Part shown: piece after piece, positions 50,831 through 62,698 of the stretch
How positions within the stretch are numbered: the stretch's first letter is position 1
How the letters are laid out: each line of letters begins with the position of its first letter
The notes under the pieces: model-generated
Seen by the model: the letters and a program-made list of their open reading frames with translations, nothing else
Told to the model about the DNA's origin: nothing
Database searches by the model: none
Program-made: the position numbers and the translations under genes
Source of the DNA: Utricularia gibba
Lineage: Eukaryota; Streptophyta; Magnoliopsida; Lamiales; Lentibulariaceae
Assembly (NCBI GenBank): GCA_002189035.1
Contig: CM007991.1
Span: forward strand, 3,472,001-3,536,000
Direction: 5' to 3'
Length of the DNA stretch: 64,000 bases

Positions 50831-53800
50831 ATGGCACCCTGTATGATTCACATCTCCTCTATGCTCTTGTGCTTTTTCTTCATTTTCATGTGCTGCACCT
50901 CTCTGGAGCATACTCCCAAGGTATGTCACTCTCCCTTGTGTTCTTTTTTTTTTTTTTCTAAACATATTGTTGTGGTGTTTCCTGTTTATGATCGTTTTCA
51001 TGACTGCAGCCTTACATTATTTACATGGGAAGCTCGTCAAGCAGCAATGATGAAAACGAGTCCTCGAATTCTCTGTTGCTGTCTTCCTTGATTCCAAGGT
51101 GATTCGTCGTAGGACATGAAGCACAATGTCTGTAGAAAATTAATCATATGATGCTGATTGGTTTTCGCAGTGATGAGAAAGAAACGAGGATGGTATTGAA
51201 CTCCTATAGTCATGCCTTTAGAGGCTTTTCTGCTATGCTTACTGAAAGTGAAGCATCTGCTCTATCTGGTAATCAGTTCAATGCATCTTTAAGTGACTTG
51301 TTTTTATCTTAGATGCATTCTGGGGAAAACATCAATAAAAACTTGAGATCATCCGTTTCGATTTCCGGGTGTGCAGGTCATGATGAGGTGATATCGGTTT
51401 TCCCTGATCCTGTCCTGGAGCTGCACACCACCCGCTCCTGGGAATTTCTTGAAGATGCATTAAACTCCGAGTCCATGTCAAGATTTTCCCCTTTTGAGGA
51501 GAAGCAGAGTTTAGTTGATGTAATCGTTGGAGTTATAGACACAGGTTGGTATATACAGATGAAGGCAATGTTGAGCATTGAATTCCCATCACTAAGCTTT
51601 CTGATTCATATGTTTCAGGCATATGGCCTGAATCCTCAAGCTTCAGTGATGAAAATGTAGGAGTACCATCAAGATGGAAGGGAGTTTGCATGGAAGGCCC
51701 AGATTTCAGCAAGACTAGTTGTAACAGGTGCTTTTTTCTGCCAATGCATTAATGTATGCGACACTCTTCATGTAGTTTTCCTCCTGATGCAGGAAGTTAA
51801 TAGGAGCAAGATTCTACTCCACTGCAGCTTCTTCCCTGAATGAAAACGATACGGCACCGAATCGTGGGTCGCCTAGAGACCTTGATGGCCATGGGACTCA
51901 CACAGCATCAATCGCAGTTGGAGCATCTGTTTCAAATGCAAGCTACTACGGGCTTGCACGAGGGGTTGCGAGGGGTGGCTTGCCGTCAGCTCGGTTAGCG
52001 AGCTACAAGGCCTGCACGCTACAAGAGTGTGTTGGCTCGATGTTGCTGAAAGCCATAGATGACGCCATCAGAGATGGAGTTGATATCATCTCCATTTCCA
52101 TTGGGGTGAGCTCCGTCTTCCAGTCTGATTTCCTAACTGACCCCATCGCAATTGGAGCTTTCCATGCAGAACAAAAGGGAGTTGCAGTTGTCTGTTCTGG
52201 TGGAAACGATGGGCCGTGGCCTTACACAGTTGTGAACTCTGCTCCATGGATATTCACAGTTGCTGCATCGACCATTGATCGCGACTTCAGGACAAGTATA
52301 CTGCTAGGAAACAATAAATCCTATCAGGGCACAGGCATCACCTTCTCCTCCTCAAGTCCTGATAAAAAGTATCCTCTTGCATTTGGAGAACAAGTAGCTG
52401 GAAGTTTCACTCCGGCCTTCGACGCAAGGTGTTGCAAAAACACATGCTAGTGATGAAAAGCAAGACAATCAGTAACCTTTCTTTACATGTTCATCAATGC
52501 AGGAACTGCATACCAGGGTCTCTTGACACTCGAAAAGTATCTGGGAAAATCGTAGTTTGCTTGAATGAGCAGCCTGGTGTCTCAAGGCAGATCAAGAAGC
52601 TGGTTGTGCAGGATGCGAAGGGTGCAGGGATCATCATTGTCGACGAACAAGTCACAACTTCCCCGTTTGACTCAGGCGCATTCCCATTTGCACAAGTCTG
52701 GGGATCATCAGGATCAGACCTTCTACATTACATCAACTCAACCAGGTGAAAACCCATATAGAGCAAATATTTGAATCAGAAATCTCTAGCTCCTAGCTAA
52801 TTTTGCACTGAACTCTGTAACAGAAATCCTACTGCATCCATACTCTCAACAGAGGAGATCTCGAATGTCAAGCCGGCTCCTGTTGTGGCGTCCTTCTCTT
52901 CAAGAGGCCCGGAGTTCTAACTGATAACATTCTCAAGGTACAAGCAATCAACTTCTTTGTACCAATTCATGTAGATGCCAAACGAAGAGAATCGATCTTG
53001 ATCTTGCAGCCTGACATCATGGCTCCAGGCGTAGCCATTTTAGCAGCGACGGTGCCAAGAATCGAAGCCTCATACACCCCTCCAGGAAACAAGCCATCGC
53101 CATTCAGTATAAAGTCAGGCACTTCCATGGCTTGCCCACACGTCGCCGGTGCAATGGCTCTGGTGAAATCACTGCATCCCGAGTGGAGCTTCTCTGTCAT
53201 CAAGTCTGCCTTGATGACAACAGGTAGCAACTTATCCCTGTTCTCCAATGATTCATCATCTCTTCCATATCTCCTCATCCACGCAGCTTCCATGAAGAAC
53301 AACATGGAGACGACCATCACAAACTCCACGCCCACATCCACTCCAGCAAACCCCCACGATGCCGGCGCCGGTGAAATCCAACCACTCAAAGCTCTGGATC
53401 CTGGCCTGGCATTCGAGACCAGCATCAATGATCATCTCCTTTTCCTGTGCTACTACGGCCATGACAGCAAAACCATACAAGCAATGGCCAACGTAAGCTT
53501 CACCTGTCCAGGAAACTCCAACAAGACACTCATTTCCAATATCAACTACCCCACCATCTCCATCGGGAAGCTCAGCCGCCATGAGAGGCCCCTGAAGGTG
53601 AAACGAGTGGCGACGAATGTGGGCTCTGTTAACTCAACTTACATATCATCTGTGAATGCGCCTCCAGGGCTTTCAGTGAATGTTGTGCCTTCCAGGATCG
53701 CCTACTCGGCCAACTTCACAAGGGCTTCTTTCAAGGTTTTCTTCGACGGAAGCCGAGCTTCCGAGGGTTACAACTATGGAGATATACGTTGGTCTGATGG

Positions 53801-53843
53801 CCATCATGTAGTCAGACTGACATTCATTGTGAATGTAGTGTAG
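50831..53843 (+). CDS. Subtilisin-like protease, SBT5 group (CO2-response secreted protease-like; one-base frameshift)
   Basis: A secreted S8 protease. Exons: 50831-50920, 51010-51098, 51171-51268, 51377-51544, 51619-51727, 51793-52428, 52503-52745, 52824-52937, 53010-53223 and 53287-53843. A signal peptide ([12 protein letters not shown] region) and propeptide (PYIIYMGSS to [10 protein letters not shown]) precede the catalytic residues D147 (GVIDTG), H218 (DGHGTHT), N323 (SGGNDGP) and S555 (SGTSMACP). It resembles SBT5.2-type proteases ([21 protein letters not shown]). At 52908-52910, SSRGP runs into a stop; one added C gives [17 protein letters not shown] and a total of 2319 nt (772 aa), so a sequence error is likely. 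The 63-bp intron 9 (53224-53286) has no stop and is a multiple of three, so it could be retained in frame. Confidence 0.9.
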
Positions 53844-54243
53844 CATATTCATCCATGATAAAGAAGAAAGATTTTTAGTATGGGGATGAAGATATTCTGA
53901 TGAAAGAAAGAAGCAGATATTAATATTTAGATATTTTTGTTTGAAAATGTATCTTTTATCGCAATTTAGTACCAGAAAACAAAATAATATCGTGCGACTG
54001 GAGTCGAGATTGGAGGGGAGAACATCTTGAGCAGTATGCTCTTTGCGCGATCGGAATTCGACGTTTCCAGCCGTTACTCATCTGTCCACGATCTACTCAT
54101 TGCGAGATTGATTACTCGCTAACGCACGACGTTTTGGGTGGATTCGGGTATTGGGAAGGGAACAAGGGTTGCGCATTTATCAAGCTGCGGATAAGAATTC
54201 GACCAACAGTCGAGGTTTCAACGGAGCGGCTTCTGCTCCAGCG
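53844..54243. other. Intergenic
   Basis: 3' UTR of the subtilase and the promoter and leader of the next gene. No gene is seen. Confidence 0.5.
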
Positions 54244-56001
54244 ATGGCGGCTATCGCATTGATGGATATGCTGAGGAGAAATCCGAACTTGGGTGCCCAA
54301 GGTTTCTGTTCTAGGGGATTGTTCAGCGCCAAATTTGTCGGAACTTCGGCTTCTTTCGCAGCGGCTGCCCCGTTTGCCTTCGGTTCTTTGTTTCGGTAAG
54401 CTTTGTCTTATGGGTTGTCTTCCTTTTCTTGATTTATGGGTCTTGTGAGGCGTTGATTGCCTTGGTAGTTATGGATTGCTGTGAAAGGCACTTGCTTCGG
54501 GGTGGGGAGGTGCTTCTTGATTCTGTCTAATAGCAGAAACAAGCCTTGGCATTCATTAGTTCTCGTTTTTTTGAAGTTATTAAGGAACTTTGCCTCTTGA
54601 AATGATAAAGGTTTTGTTTACTTCCGTAGAATTTTCATGCGAACTGCCGGTTTATATCATGTCTTATCAGAAAATAGCACGTGTTAAGACGGGATGAATT
54701 CACTGCATCCATTGCCTGTTTTCTTGTGGTGAAATATGACTATTTTCATGTCACAGAAATGGAATCATGCAAGTTGCCTACTGTGATGTGGGAGTCCCTC
54801 CTGCCGAAGAAGCACTTGGAGAAGATTACTTCTCTAGCATACACGCAACATCGGCAAGCTTATTTCAGAATGATGCCCTGAAGTACTCGACCAAGCAATA
54901 TGATATCACATTGAAGCCACTCTTTTCAGCATTTCAATGGAAAACTTTCACTGTGACAACAATCAGATCATTTTTGCTATTTTATTTGCCTCTCGTGGAG
55001 CCTCATCCACGCAAGGAAGATGAAGATGATGACTTTCTCGAGGAGCAATTCATTGAAAAGCCTGTGGATTTGGCAACTCCTTTCCACAAATCAGTGAGAC
55101 AAATAATTCGTGAGGTAGGCTTGCTTTTTTATACTGCCTACACAGTTAAAATCCTACTTTAAAAAATGATGGTTTCAGTTATCACATAGAGTTTACTACC
55201 CTTATCCAAGTGTTTGTGTTTCTTCCATTTTATGCCACCGTAAACTATGCTTAACCGAAGGTATTCCCTCCTCAGACTAGTGTAGTTACTACAAGACGAG
55301 TTCTGGAAAGACTTTCTGTGCATTATGTTTCTCAACGCATGGCGTGGAAGCTTCTCAAAGGTGCTCGTGACTTGATTATGTCAAATTCAAGGAAACTTCT
55401 GTTTGTATGCTAAAAAAAATAAAATTTCACAGATATCCCAAAATCTGCACTGCGGAAGGCTGGAAGGCGTTTGCCTACTACAACATACATTTTCTATGTC
55501 AGCAGATCCACTTTCAGAGGTCTGGTTTCCTTCCTATGACTCTTAATCACTCCACGTATTATACAGCTGATTCTAAACAGAATTCCCTGGCCAAAACAGG
55601 CCATTTTCTCGGGGTTTTGGCCACATGGACTGTTCAGCTAGGTGTTGATGTATATCGATTCTTTAAATCTCTGTGGAACCAAGAAGAAGAAGAAGAAGAG
55701 GATTACACTTCAGCAAAAGTTTTTCTTCTTGGAAAGAGGGTCTCTGTTACCACATTAAAATGTGGCTCGTCGTTGGTTTTCGCATCCATTGGAGCTGGGG
55801 TTTGTGCCAGCTTGCTTCGACCCTCAACCGGCCAGTGGATTGGTAACCATTGATTCATTTGCTGCATCTGTCATTCGGTCAATAGACTTCCCTTCCTCAC
55901 CATTTTTCGTGTTGTCTTATGCAGGATGCACCGTGGGAGACTTGGCCGGACCTGTCATTGTGACCTTCTTCTTCAAGAAAGCATTGCATCTGGAGCTCTG
56001 A
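54244..56001 (+). CDS. Conserved plant membrane protein of unknown function
   Basis: Exons: 54244-54395, 54757-55114, 55276-55360, 55433-55519, 55600-55842 and 55925-56001, all GT-AG. They total 1002 nt and encode 333 aa, with no frame defect. The N-terminus (MAAIALMDMLRRNPNLGAQG, then Ala/Ser/Phe-rich) could be an organelle-targeting peptide. The middle contains VPPAEEALGEDYFSSIHATS, an acidic stretch KEDEDDDFLEEQ, and ETSVVTTRRVLERLSVHYVS. Hydrophobic segments near the C-terminus are HFLGVLATWTVQLGVDVYRF, SLVFASIGAGVCASLL and GPVIVTFFFKKAL, with an acidic run EEEEEED between them. I recall similar unnamed plant proteins but no assigned function. In-frame Met codons upstream (54151) are unlikely starts. 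Confidence 0.85.
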
Positions 56002-56374
56002 CACGTTTCAATACTCCTAACTTGAATCATCTGTTTTGAATTTTCTTGCAAGCCAAAAATGGTTTGTCAAGAAAATTCATGTACTAGTTTTATTTTGCTT
56101 GCTCTATGACAAATACGATGATTTGATGGATGTACTTCTTGACAACTTGTGGCGAATGTTAAAAAGTTGTTATTGTTCCATAACACATCTGAAGGATTTT
56201 GGCATGTATGCAAAAGAAGAAACAGATGGAAGTGGAGTATATACACTGTAATGTCTACAAACTGGAGGGAGGGAGGTCAAAAACAGTGATGTCAAGTACC
56301 CTAACATCAGTCATGAATGAGATCAGATGACTGTTTTGGTTAAGTTGAAAGAGTGAATCGTCTGCTGGCTTGAA
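56002..56374. other. 3' flanks of two convergent genes
   Basis: Shared 3' region of the membrane protein gene (+) and PARC6 (-). No gene is seen. Confidence 0.5.
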
Positions 56375-59300
56375 CTACGGTGTCAAAATCTCACCTTCAA
56401 AGAACCTCCATGATCCATCTTCCTTCCTCTTCAGCAGGTAACGTATTCTATAAGGGCTGCATATTGACAGATTCGATTCAGCAAAGAGACATGGGGTACT
56501 ATTCATTGAAATGAGAAACATTTGGTTCTACCCACAGGGTGTGATCTATTTTTCATATTAGCAGGAAATTATTTTCCGGTACTTTCCAAGAACAGAGACA
56601 TTTCAATACCTGTAGTAAGTTGGGTTCTTGGGATGTTTTTCACCTACAAGTTCAGCTGCCTCCTGTAGAACAGCCTCAATTTCAAGCACTTCTGTCCCAG
56701 AACCATCCATCAGGGTCTCAGCATGCAGTACCTCCAGCTGCAACAGAACGAATCTCCAAAAGGATGATCTCGATTTTGCAGCGTTAGCCAATGCTTGCCA
56801 CTGCAGAAAATACAGATGGTCTAAAAACATAAAAACCTGCATTCACTTAGGCTAGAAGCTCTTTGTACAGATTAAAAAACATGATATGTAAACAGATTCT
56901 AACAGGTAGCGCATCTTACTTGAACAAGCATAGGTCCTTCGAGAATTTCACTGAGCCTGGAAATATCATGTTCAGGCCCAGTGCTTGTGCCTTGATTTCT
57001 TGCCATTGCTTGACGAGTGTCTCGGCACCTTCAAGAGTCATTGACTGCACATGCGTTGATGCCACGAGGGTGGAAAGACCAGAAGATACAGAAGCTGTTC
57101 GAGAATCAGAAGACTCTGGAAAGCCCCCGTGAATTTTCAATAGTGAAAGAGCTTTCTTCAGTCGTGTCATAACGACATTTTCTTTTCTTCTGAAATTCTT
57201 AGAACTTAAACCCAGATGAGAATCATTCCAGGGAGATGAGCGTGTTGCAAGGGTTCTCCCAAACATATTTGATGGAACTACATTCCTGAGTCTCCATGAA
57301 TGCATCTTGAGTGATTTAAACAGAGCAACCAAAACGCAACCAATAGCAGCGGAAAAAATTATTTTTCCTACCACGTGCGAGATGCTCATCCAATTTTTCC
57401 AGATCTCATTCTTCACACCTAAGCTTCTTTTCAATTGAACAGAAGGTGAAACAACACTGCCTCCAGAAAAAGCCTTCTGAGTTTCTGTCCATGGATTTTT
57501 TAGATCTGAGGGTGCAAGTTGTTTGACAGCTCGCCCAAGATTTTTTGTACGTTCCATACTTGAAGTGGAATCTCCATCTCTTTGTTCTTGTAGAAGAGAA
57601 ACAGACACAGTGGGAATCTTTTTTATCTGTCTATTCTGGGAAGCTCTTTTGCCCCCACTAAAAAAATCAGCCTGCAATTAATATCAGAATTAGGCATCAG
57701 AAGAAGATGTTGAATGTAAAATAATATCCACAAGATTTACCAAGGATGAGGAACAGCATCGTGTATCAGGAAACAAGGCAAGAACGGATTCCTTAAGCCA
57801 TGATTCCTACAAATGCGAAGCATGCTATATCATGAAAAATCCAGCCCGAGAAAATGAAATCACAGTAAAAACTATAAAATCTACCAGGGGATTGTTTGCA
57901 CTTGAGACTTCTCTTGATTCATTTATTTGCAGCTTATTTTGAGAAGCAGTTCTAGAACTCTGTTGAAGCTGCCTCAGCTTTTCAACAGCTATTGCTTCAT
58001 CGCTCTGCACAGAAAAATCCAATATTTTGTATTAATGGAGAAAATGGAGGGAAAGAGAACGTTTTAAAACCGACACGAAGAGAAGGATGAACCTGCCCCA
58101 TAAGGAAGGCACAGAAATTCTCCTCGAATTTTAAGTCAGTACCTTCAGAGGCCATTAAACATTCACATATTGTTTTTGCTTTACTGATCTGCACAAAACT
58201 CAGCATGAAAAACGAATCTCAAGAGAGCAAGAGATGCTTATTTAACAATGTATAATTTCATCCACAAAACAGTTCACATATGAAGATATAGATGGCTGAA
58301 CCAGGCTTGACTCTGTATGCATATGGTGAGTAAGGGGGTTTACCAAAACAATTTTCCTGCTTGAAAATCCAAGGGCAATATGAGCCATCATAACTATGTA
58401 GAAGCTGTTGAAATCAATGACAGTTCTTTGATTCTGAGACTCAAGGGACTTTCTATTCTTCCTTATAAGACCTAAATCATCCCATGGAACAAGTTCCACG
58501 ATTTCAGCTGCCATGAGCTTTTTGAGCGCTCGACTCAGAAAGCAAGGCCAATCTTGAACCTGGCATGTTGATTCAACATCCAGGCCCTGCTGGAGTAGTT
58601 CACGAAAAGCTGCTACAGCTCCAATCCTTCGATCAGCATTTTCAGGAATTTGAGGCATGCTCAAAAGATCCAACGTACAGGCAGGAGCAAGGTCTTCCAA
58701 AGATTCTTCTATCTAATGCGAAAGTTTCATATCACAAGCTATATTACAGTTAAAGCATGAGGAAAAAGGAAGAGGCATTTAAATTCGAGGAGAAAATAGA
58801 CAGTCTACAGCATTTTAACAAAAAAGACCAAAACATTTCCGAGAAAAAAACATACATCTGACATGAATGCAATTTTTGTTCCAAGTTGCTCTATGGAGAA
58901 TGATGTGGTGTCGATTGCTCACAAGTGGAAAGTAATTACTTACATCAGTTTAAGAGAAAGAAAGGAATGCTACCTGAGACAACAACATCATCTTGCTAAG
59001 AGAACTATTGCTCCTTAAGAGACTCTGGGCACGAGCAAGAGCTTCAAATCCATGAGGAATGTTGTTCTTCTCAAACGCGGATTTGGCAATCGCACACTTC
59101 AGAAAAGAACTTCTAATAAGAAAAGCAAGTATAACAAAACAAGGAAAGAGGGTTCCACATCCGAACCTTGCTCCATTTTCTTACCTCAGAAAGGGCCATA
59201 GAGAGGATCAAATCATGCACAAATGGTTTTGACTTTGGATCCTGAATAGCCTTGCATCCAATTTCAAGGACAAGCCTTTCCTCTCCGACCTATATTACTC

Positions 59301-60202
59301 AGTTTAAGTTCATGGAATATGGGAAAAAATGTCCGAGAAATAGCATGGCGTTGGCCGTTCCATTCCACCATATAACATATTTATACGCAGAGAATATGTG
59401 CATCAACTCTCACTTGGTAAGAAAACTTGCAGGAATACGATAACCTTGAACCAAAAAAAATAGGATCAAGCACCAATTCTGGGCAACCCAGTTTACCTCC
59501 TGCAGAAGGGAGAGAGCTCCAGGCAACCAATTCCGTTTGATGCAGAGTGAAGATTTAGGGGGCTGCTTATCTTTGACATTTCCAGCATACTCCGGTTCAA
59601 AAAGGAGCTTGTCTCTGACGTCCATCAGAAGTTCCTAATTAAGCAAAAGAGCATTATCATGGTAAGCGAGGAATGGTAAGGAAAAGATATGCTTACGCAG
59701 GGAGCAGAAAGACACAAAACCTGGCGAGCCACAACAGTATCTTTAGTGTATCCCTCTTCGATTTCTTCCTTCCTCAGATGCATGACTGCCTTAACAATTT
59801 CATCTTTCTCAGCTTGCTCATGAAGCCCAATAATCTGCATTGCCTAATATCAAGATATAGGAACCACAGCCTGAAATTCAATAAGAAGCATTCATTAACC
59901 TGATAGCAAGTGACTGGAATTTCAATCATATGAGTCCGATTCCGGTCACCGATATCCTTAACAGGCCTCTCCCGAACAACAGAAACCTCCATTGTATCAC
60001 TCGACCCCCATGAGTGACCAGCCACATAAACCCTAAACGTCGAGCGACGGAGACCGTCAAAATTCAAGCATTTCCTCTTCCGGGTAATTCCCAGTCGCCA
60101 GACTAAAGCAGCTACGGAATCGCTGCCATGAAACTTGCTGCTGAGATCTGTGCAGGGGTGCACATCATTCAATCCAGACAACAACGTATGTGAACTTGCC
60201 AT
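56375..60202 (-). CDS. PARC6: Plastid division protein PARC6/CDP1 (one-base frameshift)
   Basis: Inner-envelope paralogue of ARC6 that helps position FtsZ and recruit PDV1 at the chloroplast division site. Exons on the minus strand: 60202-59900, 59834-59721, 59634-59497, 59289-59185, 59096-58974, 58712-58344, 58188-58093, 58004-57885, 57806-57741, 57671-56920, 56800-56610 and 56456-56375. Landmarks: transit peptide, the degenerate J-like start IEIPVTCYQIIGLHEQAEK, DVRDKLLFEPEYAGN, DWPCFLSRAL, SVQLKRSLGV, a transmembrane segment (IIFSAAIGCVLVALF) and the C-terminal domain ending with IRYLLKRKEDGSWRFFEG. In exon 10, after KAQALG, the frame is lost. One more G or C at 56975-56979 (GGCCC on the plus strand) gives PEHDISRLSEILEGPMLVQ and a total of 2460 nt, 819 aa, which as I recall equals the Arabidopsis length. 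I infer a sequence error. Confidence 0.92.
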
Positions 60203-60527
60203 TTTACGCTAAACCTCCTGCCTCATTGAATCAAGAAAGGAAACACAGGTCCATGAGAATGCGCTTTGCAACCAGGGAGGGTTTCGGAAGCTTGTCCTAC
60301 ACAAAGCATCTCTGCTTTTTCAGGCTTGATTCTCCATTGCAGAGATCCTCTTCTTCCGCAGGAAAAAAAAAAAACGTTCCCGAGATTGCCTCAAATAACA
60401 TTAACCACTTTATTTTTTTTAATTGCTTTTGTAACAGACCGTTTTCAGTTTGGTTTCCAGCGAGGCTTTGTAACTGTAGGCAAAGTTATCCATTGGAAGT
60501 AATACGGTGGCATCGAACCCAGCAACA
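60203..60527. promoter_or_regulatory. Bidirectional promoter region of PARC6 and the Mpv17-like gene
   Basis: Only 325 bases separate the two divergent start codons, so both leaders and core promoters must share this stretch. I see no clear TATA box for either gene. Both products are probably plastid proteins, which makes co-regulation plausible. Confidence 0.6.
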
Positions 60528-62121
60528 ATGGCGGAAAAGCTCACTTTTTTACCGGGATGGAGGACTTTCTGCGCCGCACCCACTAATGGTTTCGATGATC
60601 GGAGCAGCATTCTAATGTCTACCGCATTTTTAGCGAATCGAGCTTGTGCGAGCCGCGCTGGAGTGTCTACCCCAATTTCTGCTAACAGGTTTATGATGTT
60701 TGGTCTTTCTGCATCCGGCGCCAATCCTGTGGGCCGTTCAGGTTTCCGGTTGGCAAGCGGCGGGGAGCCGGTGGCGGAGGGAACAATGAGAGCAACTGGT
60801 CACTTCTGTCATGGTAATTGACTGATCAATAATCATTCCCTATGCTGCATCACCTGGTTCATTCTGGAATGACATCACAATTTATGGCTAGCTGATTTCA
60901 TCTTCTGTCACTATTTCTAACCTAATTCTGTTTTCAGGAATTGTAAGTCGCCCTTGGCTATAAAAAATCTTTGTAGAATTCTGATACTGTTGAGTGTGCA
61001 CAATGTTTGCCACATCGTTGTTGTTGGACAAATCCTAAGCAAGTTCTAGCAAAGTGTAGAAATTTGAGCATTCAAGGAGAACAATCAGCTCAAAGATCTC
61101 GAGAGAAAATAAATGTATGTTCACTTATCTACTATTCAGGTATCTTTCACTTCTTGCCAAGCATACTCTGATGACAAAAGCTTTAACCGCTGGAATTTTG
61201 AATCTGGTTGGTGACTTCATTTGTCAGGTAACTTTATGTATCCTAAATTCTACTCTAACCAGCCATTAACATCCAATATCATCTGGATCTAAATTTCCAT
61301 TGTTTCGCAATCATGGCTCAGCTTCTGGTTGATCGAGTACAGGAGATAAACTTGAAGCGGTCTTTTATTTTCACTCTCCTAGGGATGATGCTCGTTGGTC
61401 CAACATTGCACTACTGGTAAATGGCCTCTAGCCTTTTTCTGAGTTCCTGTGCTATATCAAAGCAGGGGATCAGTAGCTTCTTTTTCTGTTTGTCCATGAT
61501 CATGAAGACCTTCTCCTTTCTTGATTAGGTACTTGTTCTTGAGTAAACTGGTCACTGCTCCCGGAAATACTGGTGCTTTGTTACAGCTTATCCTTGATCA
61601 GGTAATACAGCATCCAAGATTGGGGAATGCATAATAACTGTAGAATGTATTTTTGGTCAGTGAAATAGTTGACCTCTTAATCAAAATAATCTTGCAGCTC
61701 TTTTTTTCTCCATTTTCCTTGGAGTTTTCCTCTCCTCATTGGTGACACTTGATGGGAAGCCATCACATGTGATCCCAAAGCTGCAGCAGGTGCACTCTGA
61801 TATCCTAATCTTCAATTCCTTATCAAAAAGGGACATTGCCACCTGAAGTTTTACAGCATAACCTCCATTTTCTAGGATTGGTTCTCCGCAGTTGTAGCAA
61901 ACTGGCAGCTCTGGATACCTTTCCAGTTTTTCAATTTTCGATATGTACCACAGCAATTTCAGGTTCAATATCATAACCCAGCGTAGTGATGTTGATATCA
62001 TAAGCAAGCAATGGAGATTGAATTTGTTTGGTTCACACAGGTCCTTGCTTCCAACTTGTTTTCCTTGATCTGGAACGTGATTCTCTCCTACAAAGCACAC
62101 AAAGACGTTCTTGTGAAGTAG
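60528..62121 (+). CDS. Mpv17/PMP22 family membrane protein, plastid type (two one-base frameshifts)
   Basis: Four-helix integral membrane protein of the Mpv17/PMP22 family. Exons: 60528-60813, 61140-61227, 61322-61416, 61529-61601, 61698-61789, 61876-61962 and 62041-62121. The N-terminal 75 residues look like a plastid transit peptide, then a Gly-rich stretch precedes WSLLSWYLSLLAKH. Family motifs: LNLVGDFICQLLVDRV, LKRSFIFTLLGMMLVGPTLHYWY, LVTAPGNTGALLQLILDQ, WFSAVVANWQLWIPFQFLNF and RFVPQQFQVLASN. The protein resembles Arabidopsis At5g19750. Two frame breaks exist. One more G in GGGG at 60762-60765 joins RLASGG to GAGGGGNNES. One more base at about 61701-61711 (T7 or CC run) gives FFSPIFLGVF. 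With both, the total is 804 nt (267 aa). Confidence 0.88.
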
Positions 62122-62698
62122 CAGCAGCCTCCTGTTTCTATATTTTTCCTGCATCAAATATTCAATTGTTCTATTTGCTTCACTCTTTCTTATGCTCTCA
62201 TTCGACCCTGTCGGTCTGTGATTCTGTCAAATGGAGCCGGAGAAAGGCAGTGGCTTCTCAATGGCTCTTCAATCACATATACCGATTCTGTAACATCGGC
62301 TGAATCCGACAGGCAATGTCACCGGCCGGTGGTATTTTTGGAGGTTGAGTCTGACGGCCAATGTCACCGGCCGGGGTGCTTTCAGAGGCAGGACCAGATT
62401 GTTGCACATTCCTTGATCTTGAGGATTAAGTAGTCAGCTAGAGTGACTACCACGCTGTGGCTCCTAATATTCTAGTCAGCTTACAATATAAATAGGACTA
62501 CTGTGTGTCTACAGAAAAGGTGTACAAGTGGCCGGTGAGAGTGAGCATGAGCATTTAAGGTTCAAAACTGCAGCATGAGCATTCCGAATTCGAATAAGCA
62601 TATAAAGAGCATTCAGTTTAACAGCATAGTTTTGGAGGCAACTTGAAATCATCACATAAGAGAGAAGATGGAACCAGGGTACAATCACTGGACGTTCA
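62122..62698. other. Convergent 3' region with a short direct repeat
   Basis: Between the Mpv17-like gene (+) and RPT2 (-). It holds an imperfect direct repeat, CAATGTCACCGGCCGG at 62315-62330 and again at 62359-62374, with similar flanks (TCCGACAGG and TCTGACGGC). The source of the repeat is unknown. No gene is seen. Confidence 0.6.

Noticed and set aside
60419-60724. 101-aa minus-strand frame opposite the Mpv17-like first exon
   Set aside because: Antisense shadow; the plus-strand frame leads to conserved exons and the minus frame has no homology that I recognise.
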